Part shown: positions 35,251-43,916 of the stretch, piece by piece
Position numbering within the stretch: position 1 is the stretch's first letter
How the letters are laid out: every line of letters starts with the position of its first letter
Assembly: GCF_032842945.2 (NCBI RefSeq)
Contig: NZ_CP146606.1
Span: forward strand, 248,001 to 312,000
DNA: 64,000 bases
From: Roseovarius sp. W115
GTDB lineage: Bacteria > Pseudomonadota > Alphaproteobacteria > Rhodobacterales > Rhodobacteraceae
Direction: 5' to 3'
Made by a program: the position numbers and the translations under genes
The notes under the pieces: generated by a model
Told to the model about the DNA's origin: nothing
Database searches by the model: none
Seen by the model: the letters and a program-made list of their open reading frames with translations, nothing else

Positions 35251-36321
35251 TCACAGTTTTGCAATGCCGCTCGGCTGACCCAGGGAGATGACGTCACCCA
35301 GCAAGCGTTTGGTCGTTTTGAGAGCTGCGCCAGTGTTTTCCAACATCCGCGGCATCACCAGCCATTCCAGTGTCCAAGCCGAACCAGAGCGCTCTTGTTC
35401 GTGCCCCATCGCCATTGTCATGCCGGTCTGCTGCAGCGCTGTATCGCGCGCCAGAGCCAATAGGATCTCCGCACCGACCGGATTTGACTTATGGGCCATA
35501 GCCGAAGATGTCCCGCCGCCCTTAAGCGTCGCCTCATCAACACCTTGCTGCGCCATTAATGCCAAATCTGCCCCAATTTTTCCCAGACTTCCGGTGATCA
35601 TGGCCAACCAATTGGCGAGCTCAGCCATACCGTCGCGGCGGGTGTGCCATGGCGACTGAGGGACAGCAAGGTCAAGCTCTTGCGCCATTTGCCGCGCAAT
35701 TTCCGCTGCAAAACCATCAAAGCTTTCACCATTCCCAACCGGCCCTGCCAACTGAATATTCAGCAGGCGTGGACGCAATTCACTGAGTCTCTCAAGATGT
35801 CCTTCGAAAGGTGCACGCCATTGTGCGATGCGATGGGCCACTTTGATTGGTAAAGCGGCCTGCATACGTGTGCGGCCCATGAGATCGTTGGCACCAAAGC
35901 GCGTGTTGAGATCATCGCAGGCCACCATGACCGTCTCTATATGCGTTTCAAATGACTCAAGAATATCCTTCGCTGCCAAAACAAAGGCCGTGTCAGTGAC
36001 ATCCTGACTAGTCAGTCCTTTGTGAATAGCTTCACGGAGATTAACGGGAACCTGCTCTTTGATCTGCAACACCAAATCCGGGACCGGCACACCATCTTTA
36101 GCAGCCGCGCGCATGAGGCGATCATGATCAACCTTAACACTTTTGATAGCCTTGGCCGCGGCATCTCCAAGGTCGGAGGGAAGTTTTCCGGCCTTTCCGG
36201 CTGCTTGCGCGTAAAGAGCCTCGATACGGAGCATATCCGCAACCTGCGCGGCGTCGCTCAGTCGTTCAGCTACCTCCGCATCCCCGGCCAAGGCTCGCAT
36301 CCAGGATCGTGACGCAGTCAT
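35251..36321 (-). CDS. pcaB: PcaB-like 3-carboxy-cis,cis-muconate cycloisomerase (fumarase/aspartase superfamily)
   Basis: Protein of 356 residues of the class II fumarase superfamily. The signature GGGTSSAMAHKSNPVGAEIL (a variant of GSSxMPxKxNP) is clear, as are HKGLTSQDVTDTAFVLAA and MGRTRMQAALPIKVAHR. In the protocatechuate branch of the beta-ketoadipate pathway, PcaB lactonises 3-carboxymuconate. The neighbours, PcaC-like and BKACE genes on the same strand with a four-base overlap, support an aromatic-acid role. No protocatechuate dioxygenase (pcaGH) is in the window. Argininosuccinate or adenylosuccinate lyase is less likely because of length and context. Confidence 0.8.
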   Translation of the reverse strand: MTASRSWMRALAGDAEVAERLSDAAQVADMLRIEALYAQAAGKAGKLPSDLGDAAAKAIKSVKVDHDRLMRAAAKDGVPVPDLVLQIKEQVPVNLREAIHKGLTSQDVTDTAFVLAAKDILESFETHIETVMVACDDLNTRFGANDLMGRTRMQAALPIKVAHRIAQWRAPFEGHLERLSELRPRLLNIQLAGPVGNGESFDGFAAEIARQMAQELDLAVPQSPWHTRRDGMAELANWLAMITGSLGKIGADLALMAQQGVDEATLKGGGTSSAMAHKSNPVGAEILLALARDTALQQTGMTMAMGHEQERSGSAWTLEWLVMPRMLENTGAALKTTKRLLGDVISLGQPSGIAKL

Positions 36322-37151
36322 ACGGCTGCTCTCAGACCAAGCATATCTCGGGCTTGCGCCGCAGAAGCCACCGGTCGTTCATATTTCTCACAAATCTCTA
36401 CCGCACGCGCCACGAGAGCTGCGTTGGACGGGGCAAGGGCGTCTTTGGACAGCCGCACGTTGTCTTCCAGGCCTGTTCGTGTGTGCCCACCCGCGGCAAT
36501 CGCCCATTCGTTGACACGGATCTGGTTGGCTCCAATCCCAGCAGCGCACCATTCGGCCTGAGGCGCGCGCGCCTGCATCAGCTGGACATAGAAGTCGAAC
36601 ACATCCTTATCGGCTGGCATGGCGTTCTTCACGCCCATAACGAATTGCACATAGAGCTTACCATAGAGACGACCTTCTTCATGAAGACGAATGGACTGCA
36701 GAATATGGCTTAGATCAAAGGCTTCAATCTCGGGCACGACCTCATAGATCTGCATTTCACCAGCTAGCCAGTCGACCAGATCAGGAGGATTTTCATACAC
36801 GCGCGTCGGGAAATTGTTCGACCCAACCGAAAGCGACGCCATATCAGGCCTCAGCGGAAGCATGCCTCCCCGCGCCTGCCCTGCTCCGGATCTGCCACCG
36901 GTCGAAAACTGTACGATCATGCCTGGGCAGTGTTTGCGAATGCCCTCCCCGAGCAATGCAAACCGCTCTGGATCAGAGGTCGGTGTTCCATCATCCATGC
37001 GTACATGGCAATGGGCAATAGATGCACCTGCATCAAATGCTGCATGTGTCGACTCGATCTGTTCCTCAACGGTAATAGGCACCGCGGGGTTGTCGGCTTT
37101 TTGCGGCACAGAACCGGTGATGGCGACACATATGATGCAAGGCTTGGTCAT
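36318..37151 (-). CDS. BKACE family (DUF849) beta-keto acid cleavage enzyme
   Basis: Zinc enzyme of 277 residues that condenses a beta-keto acid with acetyl-CoA, giving acetoacetate and a new CoA ester. The metal motif is ASIAHCHVRMDDG (HxH) at about residues 44-56, with a late Glu in RVNEWAIAAGGHTRTGLEDN; also ITGSVPQKADNPAVPITVEEQIES and FSTGGRSGAGQARGGMLPLRPDMASLSVGSNNF. Family members act on 3-keto-5-aminohexanoate, dehydrocarnitine and other beta-keto acids. Here it sits between pcaC-like and pcaB-like genes, so 3-oxoadipate or a related product is a reasonable guess. Confidence 0.85.
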   Translation of the reverse strand: MTKPCIICVAITGSVPQKADNPAVPITVEEQIESTHAAFDAGASIAHCHVRMDDGTPTSDPERFALLGEGIRKHCPGMIVQFSTGGRSGAGQARGGMLPLRPDMASLSVGSNNFPTRVYENPPDLVDWLAGEMQIYEVVPEIEAFDLSHILQSIRLHEEGRLYGKLYVQFVMGVKNAMPADKDVFDFYVQLMQARAPQAEWCAAGIGANQIRVNEWAIAAGGHTRTGLEDNVRLSKDALAPSNAALVARAVEICEKYERPVASAAQARDMLGLRAAV

Positions 37152-37211
37152 AACCTTGAGTTTTGACCCCGGAGCGCCCTGCCTTCAAGCCCTGATGCGA
37201 CCTGGTAGTGC

Positions 37212-37598
37212 TTAAAGCCCGCGCTCCTCGAGCACTTTGCGCGCGTGTCGGAAGCATTCCAGCCCTTGCGGCACACCACAATAGATCGCAATCACATGCA
37301 CAATCGCTCGAATTTCTTCCTTGCTCACCCCGTTGGTGATCGCCCCACGGCAATGGATTTCGAACTCATTCATCTTGCCCAAAGCCCCGATCATAGCGAG
37401 GTTCATCATTGAGCGCGTCTTGGCGTCGATCACATCGTCACCCCAACCAAACCCCCAACACCAGGCCGTCATCGCCTCCTGGAAGGGCTGGGTAAATTCA
37501 TCCGCTGCCGCCAGATTTTTCTCAACATATTCAGCGCCCAAGGTGGCCTTGCGCTGTTTCAGCCCCTTGAGGAAGAGGTCTTCGTCAAACAAGCTCAT
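37212..37598 (-). CDS. pcaC: Carboxymuconolactone decarboxylase-family protein (PcaC-like)
   Basis: Protein of 128 residues from the ATG at 37598 (MSLFDEDLFLKGLKQRKATLGAEYVEKNL), which has GGAAAGGA just upstream. The longer frame to 37652 enters the neighbouring gene. The start KGLKQRKATLGAEYVEKNLAAADEFTQPFQEAMTAWCWG and KTRSMMNLAMIGALGKMNEFEIHCRGAITNGVSKEEIRAIVHVIAIYCGVPQGLECF are those of 4-carboxymuconolactone decarboxylase. Both the H in EIHCRGA and the Cys next to it are present. It lies 19 bases after the ADP-ribosylglycohydrolase gene. Confidence 0.88.
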   Translation of the reverse strand: MSLFDEDLFLKGLKQRKATLGAEYVEKNLAAADEFTQPFQEAMTAWCWGFGWGDDVIDAKTRSMMNLAMIGALGKMNEFEIHCRGAITNGVSKEEIRAIVHVIAIYCGVPQGLECFRHARKVLEERGL

Positions 37599-37617
37599 GA
37601 TACGATCCTTTCCGTGA

Positions 37618-38463
37618 TCATTGGTCAATGGGGCGGAGTGCATAAAGATCATCCGCCGCTGTTCTGATTTTCAGATGGTCATGCAGGCGGTTGCGCCAGC
37701 CCTCGGGAATGCCGCTATAGCCGTAGATGCGGCCTGCCAACTGCCCGGTGACAGCGCCCACTGTGTCGGCATCCCCGCCCAGATTGACGGCCGCTAAAAG
37801 CACATCGCGAAAACTCTGGCCTTGCGTCAACGCCCAAAAGGCTGCGTGCAGTGTGTGCATGACATAGCCGGAGGCATCCTTTGGCGGGTCGTCGGGCCGG
37901 GGCAGCAGGCCTTGGTCACCGGTCACCATGAATTGTGCCATATTGGCCGCCGCCTGCTGGCAGCGCGGGCTGGCATGGGTCAGGCGGCTTTGCAATTGGG
38001 CCACCGCCATAGCGCTTTCCTTAACCGCGCCGTAAGCCAGCACCACAGGGGCCAGCCGCATGATGCCCCCGTTGCCACTCTGCGCGTCCTCCACGGGACC
38101 AGCATAGGGGTTGCCCGTCTGCTCATAGCGCCGCAGGGCGTCAGCGGTTTGATTTCCGATGTCAAAGCACACCCGGGTTGAGGACAAATAGCCATGGTCA
38201 CGCCAGTTGATGAAACGCTTCATTGCATCCTCAGCGTCCCAACCATTGGCCGAGCGCAGCATTTGTGCCAGACACATCGCCATTGAGGTATCATCCGTCC
38301 ACTGCCCGGGCTTGAGGTCAAAAGGCCCACCCCCAACCAAATCCGTGATCGGCTCAAACTGTCCCCGCGTGGTGAATTCCAGCGTGGTGCCCAAGGCATC
38401 CCCCACGGCCAGCCCAACCAGCATGCCGCGTGCCTGATCCTCAGAGAAGGGCTTTTTATTCAA
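37618..38463 (-). CDS. ADP-ribosylglycohydrolase (DraG-like)
   Basis: Protein of 281 residues of the dimagnesium ARH/DraG family, which removes ADP-ribose from proteins or small molecules. The acidic metal motifs are present: LAVGDALGTTLEFTTRG, QWTDDTSMAMCL (about residues 54-65) and LGGDADTVGAVTGQLAGRIYG near the C-terminus. Its ATG overlaps the stop of the FrhB-like gene. DraG proper controls nitrogenase, but no nitrogen-fixation gene is near; in this catabolic cluster the role is unknown. Some relatives act on non-protein substrates. Confidence 0.85.
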   Translation of the reverse strand: MNKKPFSEDQARGMLVGLAVGDALGTTLEFTTRGQFEPITDLVGGGPFDLKPGQWTDDTSMAMCLAQMLRSANGWDAEDAMKRFINWRDHGYLSSTRVCFDIGNQTADALRRYEQTGNPYAGPVEDAQSGNGGIMRLAPVVLAYGAVKESAMAVAQLQSRLTHASPRCQQAAANMAQFMVTGDQGLLPRPDDPPKDASGYVMHTLHAAFWALTQGQSFRDVLLAAVNLGGDADTVGAVTGQLAGRIYGYSGIPEGWRNRLHDHLKIRTAADDLYALRPIDQ

Positions 38464-39680
38464 GGGTTTGGCACCTCATCATCAAACCGACCTGCGCGCG
38501 CACGCGCCTCAGCGCCCTGCTCTTCCTTTATGTCTTTTGCATCCAGTTCCTCAATCCTCAGGCCTTTATGCGCAAAGACGGGACGTTCCGCGCTGGTCAG
38601 TCCGCGCAGCCTTGATGCAATCGCATGTTTCTTGCGCACTTGATGAGGTTGAAAATGATCATAATCGCGCGGATTGTGGACCTGACCTTTGACCAGATCG
38701 CCCGCCGCAATGGCCGCGTCCACAAGTGCTTGTCCTGCCGGCGTGCGCGTGATGACACCGTTAAACCCCTCGTCCTCTCCTTGCGGATTGGCGTCGGGCC
38801 AGATGTCAGCCGCGGCCACATCGGCGGCCTCACCAATAGCATCGGGGCAAAGCTTGCAGCGCGTTTGAATGCGCCAGCCGGCCTCATCTGCCCACATCTC
38901 GTTGTAGGTTTTCTCAAAACAGCGCCCGTCCCGCGCCTCAATGCGGGTCGGACCCGGATTACCGTAGCCGCGATACCGAAAGAGCGTGACATCGTCTTCT
39001 GTCAGGGCAAGCTCCCGCAAAACAGCCTCGGACTTACCAAGATCAGAGGCGCCACCGCAGACCATAACGAGCAGTGCGACCAACAGCGCATCCAGCCTTG
39101 AGTCTGACTTGGCGCGCGCTTTGACCGCGCCCGCATCACAAGGTTTAGCAATAATCGCAAAAGGTTGCCCGCGCGCCAAAGCCACTTCGAGCCCGGCAAG
39201 AGTGTCTGTTGGGCCATAGCGTGATCCGGCATTGGCCCGCACGGCCTCCGGTGTCTCAGATATCACCCAGCGGCTGCGCATCGGCTGCGCCGGATCCGCC
39301 CCGCAATGCAATATGAACGCGGCTTTGCCGGAGCTGAGCAAATGCACCCCAAGAGCTGTCAACGCGCCGCCGGTGGCCGCCTTGAACCGCAGGTCAGGAT
39401 CCCCCGCCCAGGCCTCATGCATTTGCATGTAGCTGCCCCAGATCGGATCAGATGACGCGCCACGCGCCTCCGCCTCGGCCACTACACCGGGACATGCGGC
39501 CAGAATGGGCGCATCAGCTTGGGGGTCTTCCTTCACCCTTGGCGCCGGACGGAGGCGTCCTTGTGCCGTCATGCGCATCACCCAGCGCTCGGGCGCTAAC
39601 GCTTCGCACAGGCCACATCCGATGCAGAGCCCGTTTTCGACAACAGCGCGCACAGAGGTTGCTTGATATGCTTTGGTCAT
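38460..39680 (-). CDS. FrhB-family Fe-S flavoprotein (coenzyme F420 hydrogenase beta-like)
   Basis: Protein of about 406 residues from the ATG at 39680 (MTKAYQATSVRAVVENGLCIGCGLCEALAPERW); the frame further upstream overlaps the aldehyde dehydrogenase gene. A ferredoxin motif CIGCGLC (C19-x2-C22-x2-C25) begins the protein. An FrhB N-domain follows (GSYMQMHEAWAGDPDLRFKAATGGALTALGVHLL) and a C-domain with more cysteines (RIQTRCKLCPDAIGEAADVAAADIWPD). These usually bind FAD and 4Fe-4S clusters and reduce or oxidise a small molecule. F420 is not expected in this group of bacteria, so another electron partner is likely. Confidence 0.78.
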   Translation of the reverse strand: MTKAYQATSVRAVVENGLCIGCGLCEALAPERWVMRMTAQGRLRPAPRVKEDPQADAPILAACPGVVAEAEARGASSDPIWGSYMQMHEAWAGDPDLRFKAATGGALTALGVHLLSSGKAAFILHCGADPAQPMRSRWVISETPEAVRANAGSRYGPTDTLAGLEVALARGQPFAIIAKPCDAGAVKARAKSDSRLDALLVALLVMVCGGASDLGKSEAVLRELALTEDDVTLFRYRGYGNPGPTRIEARDGRCFEKTYNEMWADEAGWRIQTRCKLCPDAIGEAADVAAADIWPDANPQGEDEGFNGVITRTPAGQALVDAAIAAGDLVKGQVHNPRDYDHFQPHQVRKKHAIASRLRGLTSAERPVFAHKGLRIEELDAKDIKEEQGAEARARAGRFDDEVPNP

Positions 39681-39711
39681 GCGCGCGCACCGTTTTCCAA
39701 ATGACCGCCGA

Positions 39712-41154
39712 TCACCGCAGCTTGATCGCGACATTCTTGGTCTGCACGTAGTTCCACAACGCTTCGCGCCCCTTCTCGCGGCCATATCCGGATTTTCCGT
39801 AACCACCAAACGGGGTTTCCACGCCACCTGCAAACCATTCATTCACAAAAATCTGCCCAGCGCGCATCTTTTGCGCCGCACGGTTGGCCCGATCGAGGTC
39901 GCGGGTAAAGACGCCGCCCACGAGGCCGTATTGCGTGCCGTTGGCGATCTTTATGGCCTCGGCCTCATCGCGAAACGGGATAACCGACAGAACCGGGCCG
40001 AATACCTCCTCCTGCGCGATGGTCATGTCGGGGGTCACCTGTGTCATCACGGTCGGTTCCAAAAACGCACCAGGGATGTTCATCTTGCGCCCGCCAGTGG
40101 CAACGCGGGCGCCTTGCGCTTCAGCCTCGGCCACCATATCGGCAGCGCGGTCACGTTGTGCCTCAGACGCCATGGCCCCCATGCCGCCGGTGCCCTCAAT
40201 GCGTTCGACGCCCGGACCAACGGAGAGGGATTTGGCAACCTTTACAGCACGTTCCACCATTTCCGCCTCACGGCTTTCATGCACCAGCACACGGCTCATG
40301 GCGGAACAAACTTGCCCGGCATTGAAGAAAATACCCCAACGGATGTCGCGCTCAAATGCCTCAAGATCGGCGTCGTCATGCACAATGGCGGCGGATTTGC
40401 CGCCCAGCTCCAGCACGCTGGGCACAATGTTGCGCGCCGCTGCTGTTGCGATGGCGATACCGGTTTTGACCGAGCCTGTGAAAACGATCTGGTTGACGTC
40501 CGGGTGACCCGCGAGTGCGGCACCGGCCTCATGCCCCAGCCCGCAGAGGATGTTCACCGCCCCTTTAGGCAAGCCCACCTCCTCGGCCAGCTCGCCGAAG
40601 ATCCAGCTGCTGAGCGGCGTCATTTCTGAGGTCTTGATGACGCAGGCATTTCCAGTGGCAAGCCCTGCCGAAAGCGAGCGCGCGGCGATCTCCAGCGGGA
40701 AGTTCCATGGGATGATTTGAGCCGAGACACCATAAGGTTCGTGGTGGGTGAAATCAAAATAACCGGACCCAAGCGGGATCGAGCGACCCTCGACGGTCTC
40801 GGCCTGATTTCCGTAATATTCAAAATACCGCGCCGCGCCGTCCATTTCGCGCTGTGCCTCCCAAAGCGGCTTACCTTGTTCCAGCGTCAGAATCTGTGCA
40901 ATTTCATTGCGCTTTTCCAGAAACTTGCGGCCGATCTCCTGCACCATGCGCCCCCGCTCCACAGGCCGCATGTCAGTCAAGGCACCACTCTCATGCACCC
41001 GTTTGGCAGCTTGAACGGCACGATCCACATCGGCCGCGTCCGCGAGCGCTTGCTCGGCCAGTTTTTCGCCCGTTCCTGGATTGATGACATCAAGCCGTCC
41101 GGCACCGCCATCGACCCAGTCTCCGTCGATGTAGTTCTGCCAATAGTCTTTCAT
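39712..41154 (-). CDS. NAD(P)-dependent aldehyde dehydrogenase (ALDH superfamily)
   Basis: Protein of 480 residues. It shows the NAD-binding FTGSVKTGIAIATAAARNIVPSVLELGGKSAAIV, with the general-base Glu in LELGGKS, and the catalytic Cys in FFNAGQVCSAMSRVLV (about residue 280). FVNEWFAGGVETPFGGYGKSGYGREKG and the opening QNYIDGDWVDGG resemble betaine-aldehyde or gamma-aminobutyraldehyde dehydrogenases. The substrate is not decided by these motifs. It lies 31 bases upstream of the FrhB-like gene on the same strand. A betaine-related role would fit the neighbouring Rieske and DMGDH-like genes. Confidence 0.88.
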   Translation of the reverse strand: MKDYWQNYIDGDWVDGGAGRLDVINPGTGEKLAEQALADAADVDRAVQAAKRVHESGALTDMRPVERGRMVQEIGRKFLEKRNEIAQILTLEQGKPLWEAQREMDGAARYFEYYGNQAETVEGRSIPLGSGYFDFTHHEPYGVSAQIIPWNFPLEIAARSLSAGLATGNACVIKTSEMTPLSSWIFGELAEEVGLPKGAVNILCGLGHEAGAALAGHPDVNQIVFTGSVKTGIAIATAAARNIVPSVLELGGKSAAIVHDDADLEAFERDIRWGIFFNAGQVCSAMSRVLVHESREAEMVERAVKVAKSLSVGPGVERIEGTGGMGAMASEAQRDRAADMVAEAEAQGARVATGGRKMNIPGAFLEPTVMTQVTPDMTIAQEEVFGPVLSVIPFRDEAEAIKIANGTQYGLVGGVFTRDLDRANRAAQKMRAGQIFVNEWFAGGVETPFGGYGKSGYGREKGREALWNYVQTKNVAIKLR

Positions 41155-41187
41155 AATTCGTCCTGTTGTCTGCGTTTGACGCCCGGA

Positions 41188-41928
41188 TCACAGCTTGACG
41201 CGATGGGCGTATAACCGGTCATAATGCGGACGCATGCGCCTGTGAACCTGCTGCACGCGCGGTGCGCATTCCGTGATGTCAAGATAGCGCCGTTCCTGCC
41301 GCTGCAACCCGGTGGATTGCGCCAGATTGGCATGGAAAGACCCGCCGTCCCACCAGCTATGCTCAGAGGGGTCTCCGCCGGGCTCCCAACTGAGCGCATC
41401 CGGCATAAATGGGATACCCACGGCGTCACAAAAGGCTTTGACCATAGGTTCGGGATTTTCAAGGATATCGTCACTATCGAAGACCGGAGACGGCGCACCA
41501 TTCAAGGCCCAGAGCAGATCAAACAAGGCCCTTTGTTCGGGGAACCCGACCTCGCCTTCGTCAAAGTCGGGCCACTTGTTATGCATTGACGTAATGGTTT
41601 TGGCTGGGTCGCGGATGAGAAACGCGTGGGTGAAATGCGACAGAAATTCAGCATCCCACATGTGATTGATATAATGTGGAAAATCCTTGAGGAAGACAGG
41701 GCCTTGCGCGGCGCGATCCTGAATGTCCTGCCAGACGCTTTCGAGCGTAAGTCCCGGTGTGATGACATCGCCCTCTTTAAAGCGCTGCCAGAGCGGTTCT
41801 TCGCCCTGATACCAGGCTTCGCCAAATGGCTCATGCAGGCAATCCAGATCGCCACGCTGGCGCATCATCCATTCAAAAGCGGTCGAGGTGGAGCGGGGCA
41901 CAGCCCAGAGCGCGATAATTTTATTCAT
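41188..41928 (-). CDS. Sulfotransferase-like protein
   Basis: Protein of 246 residues from the ATG at 41928 (MNKIIALWAVPRSTSTAFEWMMRQRGD). The start has the P-loop-like PRSTSTAFEW of the short bacterial sulfotransferase group. HAFLIRDPAKTITSMHNKWPDFDEGEVGFPEQRALFDLL corresponds to the 3'-phosphate region. It differs from the tandem pair at 31.9-33.6 kb and belongs to another subfamily often annotated only as sulfotransferase family. It lies between an aldehyde dehydrogenase and a racemase-like gene in the leftward run. Acceptor and even sulfate transfer are unproven. Confidence 0.7.
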   Translation of the reverse strand: MNKIIALWAVPRSTSTAFEWMMRQRGDLDCLHEPFGEAWYQGEEPLWQRFKEGDVITPGLTLESVWQDIQDRAAQGPVFLKDFPHYINHMWDAEFLSHFTHAFLIRDPAKTITSMHNKWPDFDEGEVGFPEQRALFDLLWALNGAPSPVFDSDDILENPEPMVKAFCDAVGIPFMPDALSWEPGGDPSEHSWWDGGSFHANLAQSTGLQRQERRYLDITECAPRVQQVHRRMRPHYDRLYAHRVKL

Positions 41929-41946
41929 GTAGATGTGTCCATTCAA

Positions 41947-41998
41947 CACGCCCTGTGGGCGTGGCCTTCGGCGAGGATATTTTGAGCAAGAAGAAAGA
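41947..41998 (-). repeat. Intergenic repeat element, copy A (with hairpin)
   Basis: On the minus strand, six bases after the stop of the racemase-like gene, a 27-base stretch (41998-41972) matches copy B at 50789-50815 in 24 of 27 positions, including AAATATCCTCG. It is followed by GCCGAAGGC and a seven-base-pair hairpin CACGCCC-TGT-GGGCGTG (41947-41963). Confidence 0.6.
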
Positions 41999-42004
41999 CA
42001 TGAG

Positions 42005-42835
42005 CTAGAGTGTGTTCAGCAGTTGGCCTTGTGGCGACGTGGGCGCAAGATCGAGATCCTTGAAAATGCGCCAGTAGAGAGCCGTGTCATGGCCGATCAC
42101 CGGCTTGCCCAGACGCGCCTCCAGCATTGGGGTGAGATGCAGCGGGCGTTGCGGTTGCCCCCCGGGACCGGTGCGAAAATTGCACATGCCGTTGATGAGA
42201 TAGGCGTCGGCATCAGGGGCTTGCTCAGCCACATAGTCGAAGCTCTTGGTGGCCAGGTCGCCGTCAAACACCCAGCGACGGTCATTGACGGCCTCTTGGC
42301 TCTCAAACCAGCCCTGGTCATGGAAATTGCCGGCCCAGAGCACATCGAACCCGGCTTCTTTCAGGAACCCGACTGTGCCTTGCCACCATTCCGGCCAGTG
42401 ATAGGCGGCATTGAGCGCCACCTTTTCGGCATTCATGGCACGCAGGGCCTCAACCATGGCGTAACCCGCCATATGGAAGCGGACCCCGTGCGTGTCAGAC
42501 AGCCGCGCGCAGTGATCACGCACGCCGTCTACGCCCAGTCCGCAGGCATGCACCCAGTTAGAGCCGACCTGACCCGCCACATCAACGCCGTTACGGGCGC
42601 AGAGATGGACGAAATCTGCAAGCATACCAAAGTTTTGCTTGCGCTGATCCAGCCCATGCACATAGTCCGGCACATGCAGCATCCAGCCATGCACGCCGAC
42701 ACTGTCAGGGGCCATGCGCAGGAAGTCACTGGGAGCTGCATCGTAGTCGAAGGGCGGGCACGTGAAGGCCACCTGCTGCGGAAAGAGCTTATGCTCGGAG
42801 CGCCAGGTTTCGGGCATAAGCATCTTGTCACCCAT
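42005..42835 (-). CDS. Asp/Glu racemase superfamily protein (maleate isomerase/arylmalonate decarboxylase-like)
   Basis: Protein of 276 residues. The start at 42835 has GGAGG nine bases upstream and overlaps the Rieske gene by eight bases. The pattern FDYDAAPSDFLRMAPDSVGVHGWMLHVPDY..., AEKVALNAAYHWPEWWQGTVGFLKEAGFDVLWAGNFHDQGW and DAYLINGMCNFRTGPGG...LEARLGKPVIGHDTALYWRI follows the maleate isomerase/arylmalonate decarboxylase fold. The late cysteine (GMCNFRT) fits the second catalytic Cys. The first Cys region reads AGQVGSNWVHACG, where the cysteine is not in the usual place, so the chemistry may be decarboxylation or something new. Confidence 0.6.
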   Translation of the reverse strand: MGDKMLMPETWRSEHKLFPQQVAFTCPPFDYDAAPSDFLRMAPDSVGVHGWMLHVPDYVHGLDQRKQNFGMLADFVHLCARNGVDVAGQVGSNWVHACGLGVDGVRDHCARLSDTHGVRFHMAGYAMVEALRAMNAEKVALNAAYHWPEWWQGTVGFLKEAGFDVLWAGNFHDQGWFESQEAVNDRRWVFDGDLATKSFDYVAEQAPDADAYLINGMCNFRTGPGGQPQRPLHLTPMLEARLGKPVIGHDTALYWRIFKDLDLAPTSPQGQLLNTL

Positions 42836-43916
42836 CCACCGCCTCCCGCATCCATTGCTGCAACGTTGCCACCGAGTGCTCTGAATTCACCCCGCAACCG
42901 GGGTCCAGCACCAATGGGCCGGGCCGGTAGCCGCGCGATCCAAGACCGCGCTGGACGGATTCAACGAGGTGGATGTCTTCCTCCACAGTGGTTTCACGAT
43001 CCTGAATTGCGAGCTTGCGAATAACCGCGCTTTCCTCGCCACGTTCGGTGAACCAGCCGCGATACACGGTGCAGCGGTCTACGCCGTCTGTTCGCCAGTG
43101 ATAGGTGTTCAGCACATTGCCCGGGTAGCACTGAAAACTGACCATCGGCCATAGGAACCATGAGCGATACTCACCGGCATGCTGCACAGACATATCAATG
43201 GGATAGGTCATCGCATCAAGGTTCTGGCACTCGGTCGTATGGCGCAGGACATATCCCTTGTCCAAGGGTTGAATATCATAGGTTTCAGGCTTCACCACGC
43301 CTTCGGCAAAGGTCGGGTGATTGAGCGAACAATGATAGCATTCTGAGTAATTCTCAATCGACACCTTCCAATTGCAGTTTTCCGGGATTTCGACCCATTC
43401 CAGTGGCGCAAGTCGGTCAATATTGGGCACATAGGCGCGCAGTTCCTCGCGCACGCCGGGGAACCAGTCATCCATGGGGGCCGCGTTGTCATCGAGGTTC
43501 ACAAAGAGGAAGCCATTGAAATCCTCGCAGCGCACCTCAGTGAGGCAAATCTGGCTTTTCTCGAACCCCGGCACGGATTTGATGTTCGGCCCGGCACGCA
43601 GCCCACCAGTCAACTCATAGGTCCAGGCGTGGTAGGGGCATACGACAACTCGGGTGTTGCCGGTGCCGCTCACCAATTCATGCGCACGGTGCTGACAGAC
43701 ATTGTAAAAACAGCGCACCACCTCATCCCGGCCACGGATGCAAAACAGGTTCTGTCCCGCGATCCGAAACGCAAAATAGTCGCCCACATTGGGGATTTGC
43801 CCTTGATGCCCGGCAAACTGCCATGTTCTGGACAAAAGCCCTGTCATTTCTTGCGCAAAAATGGCGGGGTCCGTGTAGTAGCGGGCTTCTAGGGATTTGA
43901 CCAAGGGGGCGTTCAT
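42828..43916 (-). CDS. Rieske non-haem iron oxygenase, alpha subunit (betaine demethylase type)
   Basis: Protein of 362 residues with the Rieske cluster ligands CQH (C74, H76) and CPYH (C93, H96), and a catalytic domain with the mononuclear iron motif IENYSECYHCSLNHPTF. The pattern is that of the glycine betaine/stachydrine/carnitine monooxygenases (GbcA/StcD/CntA group), including AWTYELTGGLRAGPN and the late PMVSFQCYPGNVLNTYHW. Those enzymes cut N-methyl or C-N bonds of quaternary amines. The reductase partner is not adjacent and must be encoded elsewhere. The gene overlaps both neighbours and is second in the run led by the RpiR regulator. Confidence 0.85.
   Translation of the reverse strand: MNAPLVKSLEARYYTDPAIFAQEMTGLLSRTWQFAGHQGQIPNVGDYFAFRIAGQNLFCIRGRDEVVRCFYNVCQHRAHELVSGTGNTRVVVCPYHAWTYELTGGLRAGPNIKSVPGFEKSQICLTEVRCEDFNGFLFVNLDDNAAPMDDWFPGVREELRAYVPNIDRLAPLEWVEIPENCNWKVSIENYSECYHCSLNHPTFAEGVVKPETYDIQPLDKGYVLRHTTECQNLDAMTYPIDMSVQHAGEYRSWFLWPMVSFQCYPGNVLNTYHWRTDGVDRCTVYRGWFTERGEESAVIRKLAIQDRETTVEEDIHLVESVQRGLGSRGYRPGPLVLDPGCGVNSEHSVATLQQWMREAVDG

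Noticed and set aside
41933..43024. A 363-residue plus-strand frame opposite the racemase-like gene
   Set aside because: The minus-strand gene has a good start, overlap with its neighbour and recognisable motifs; the plus frame has none.
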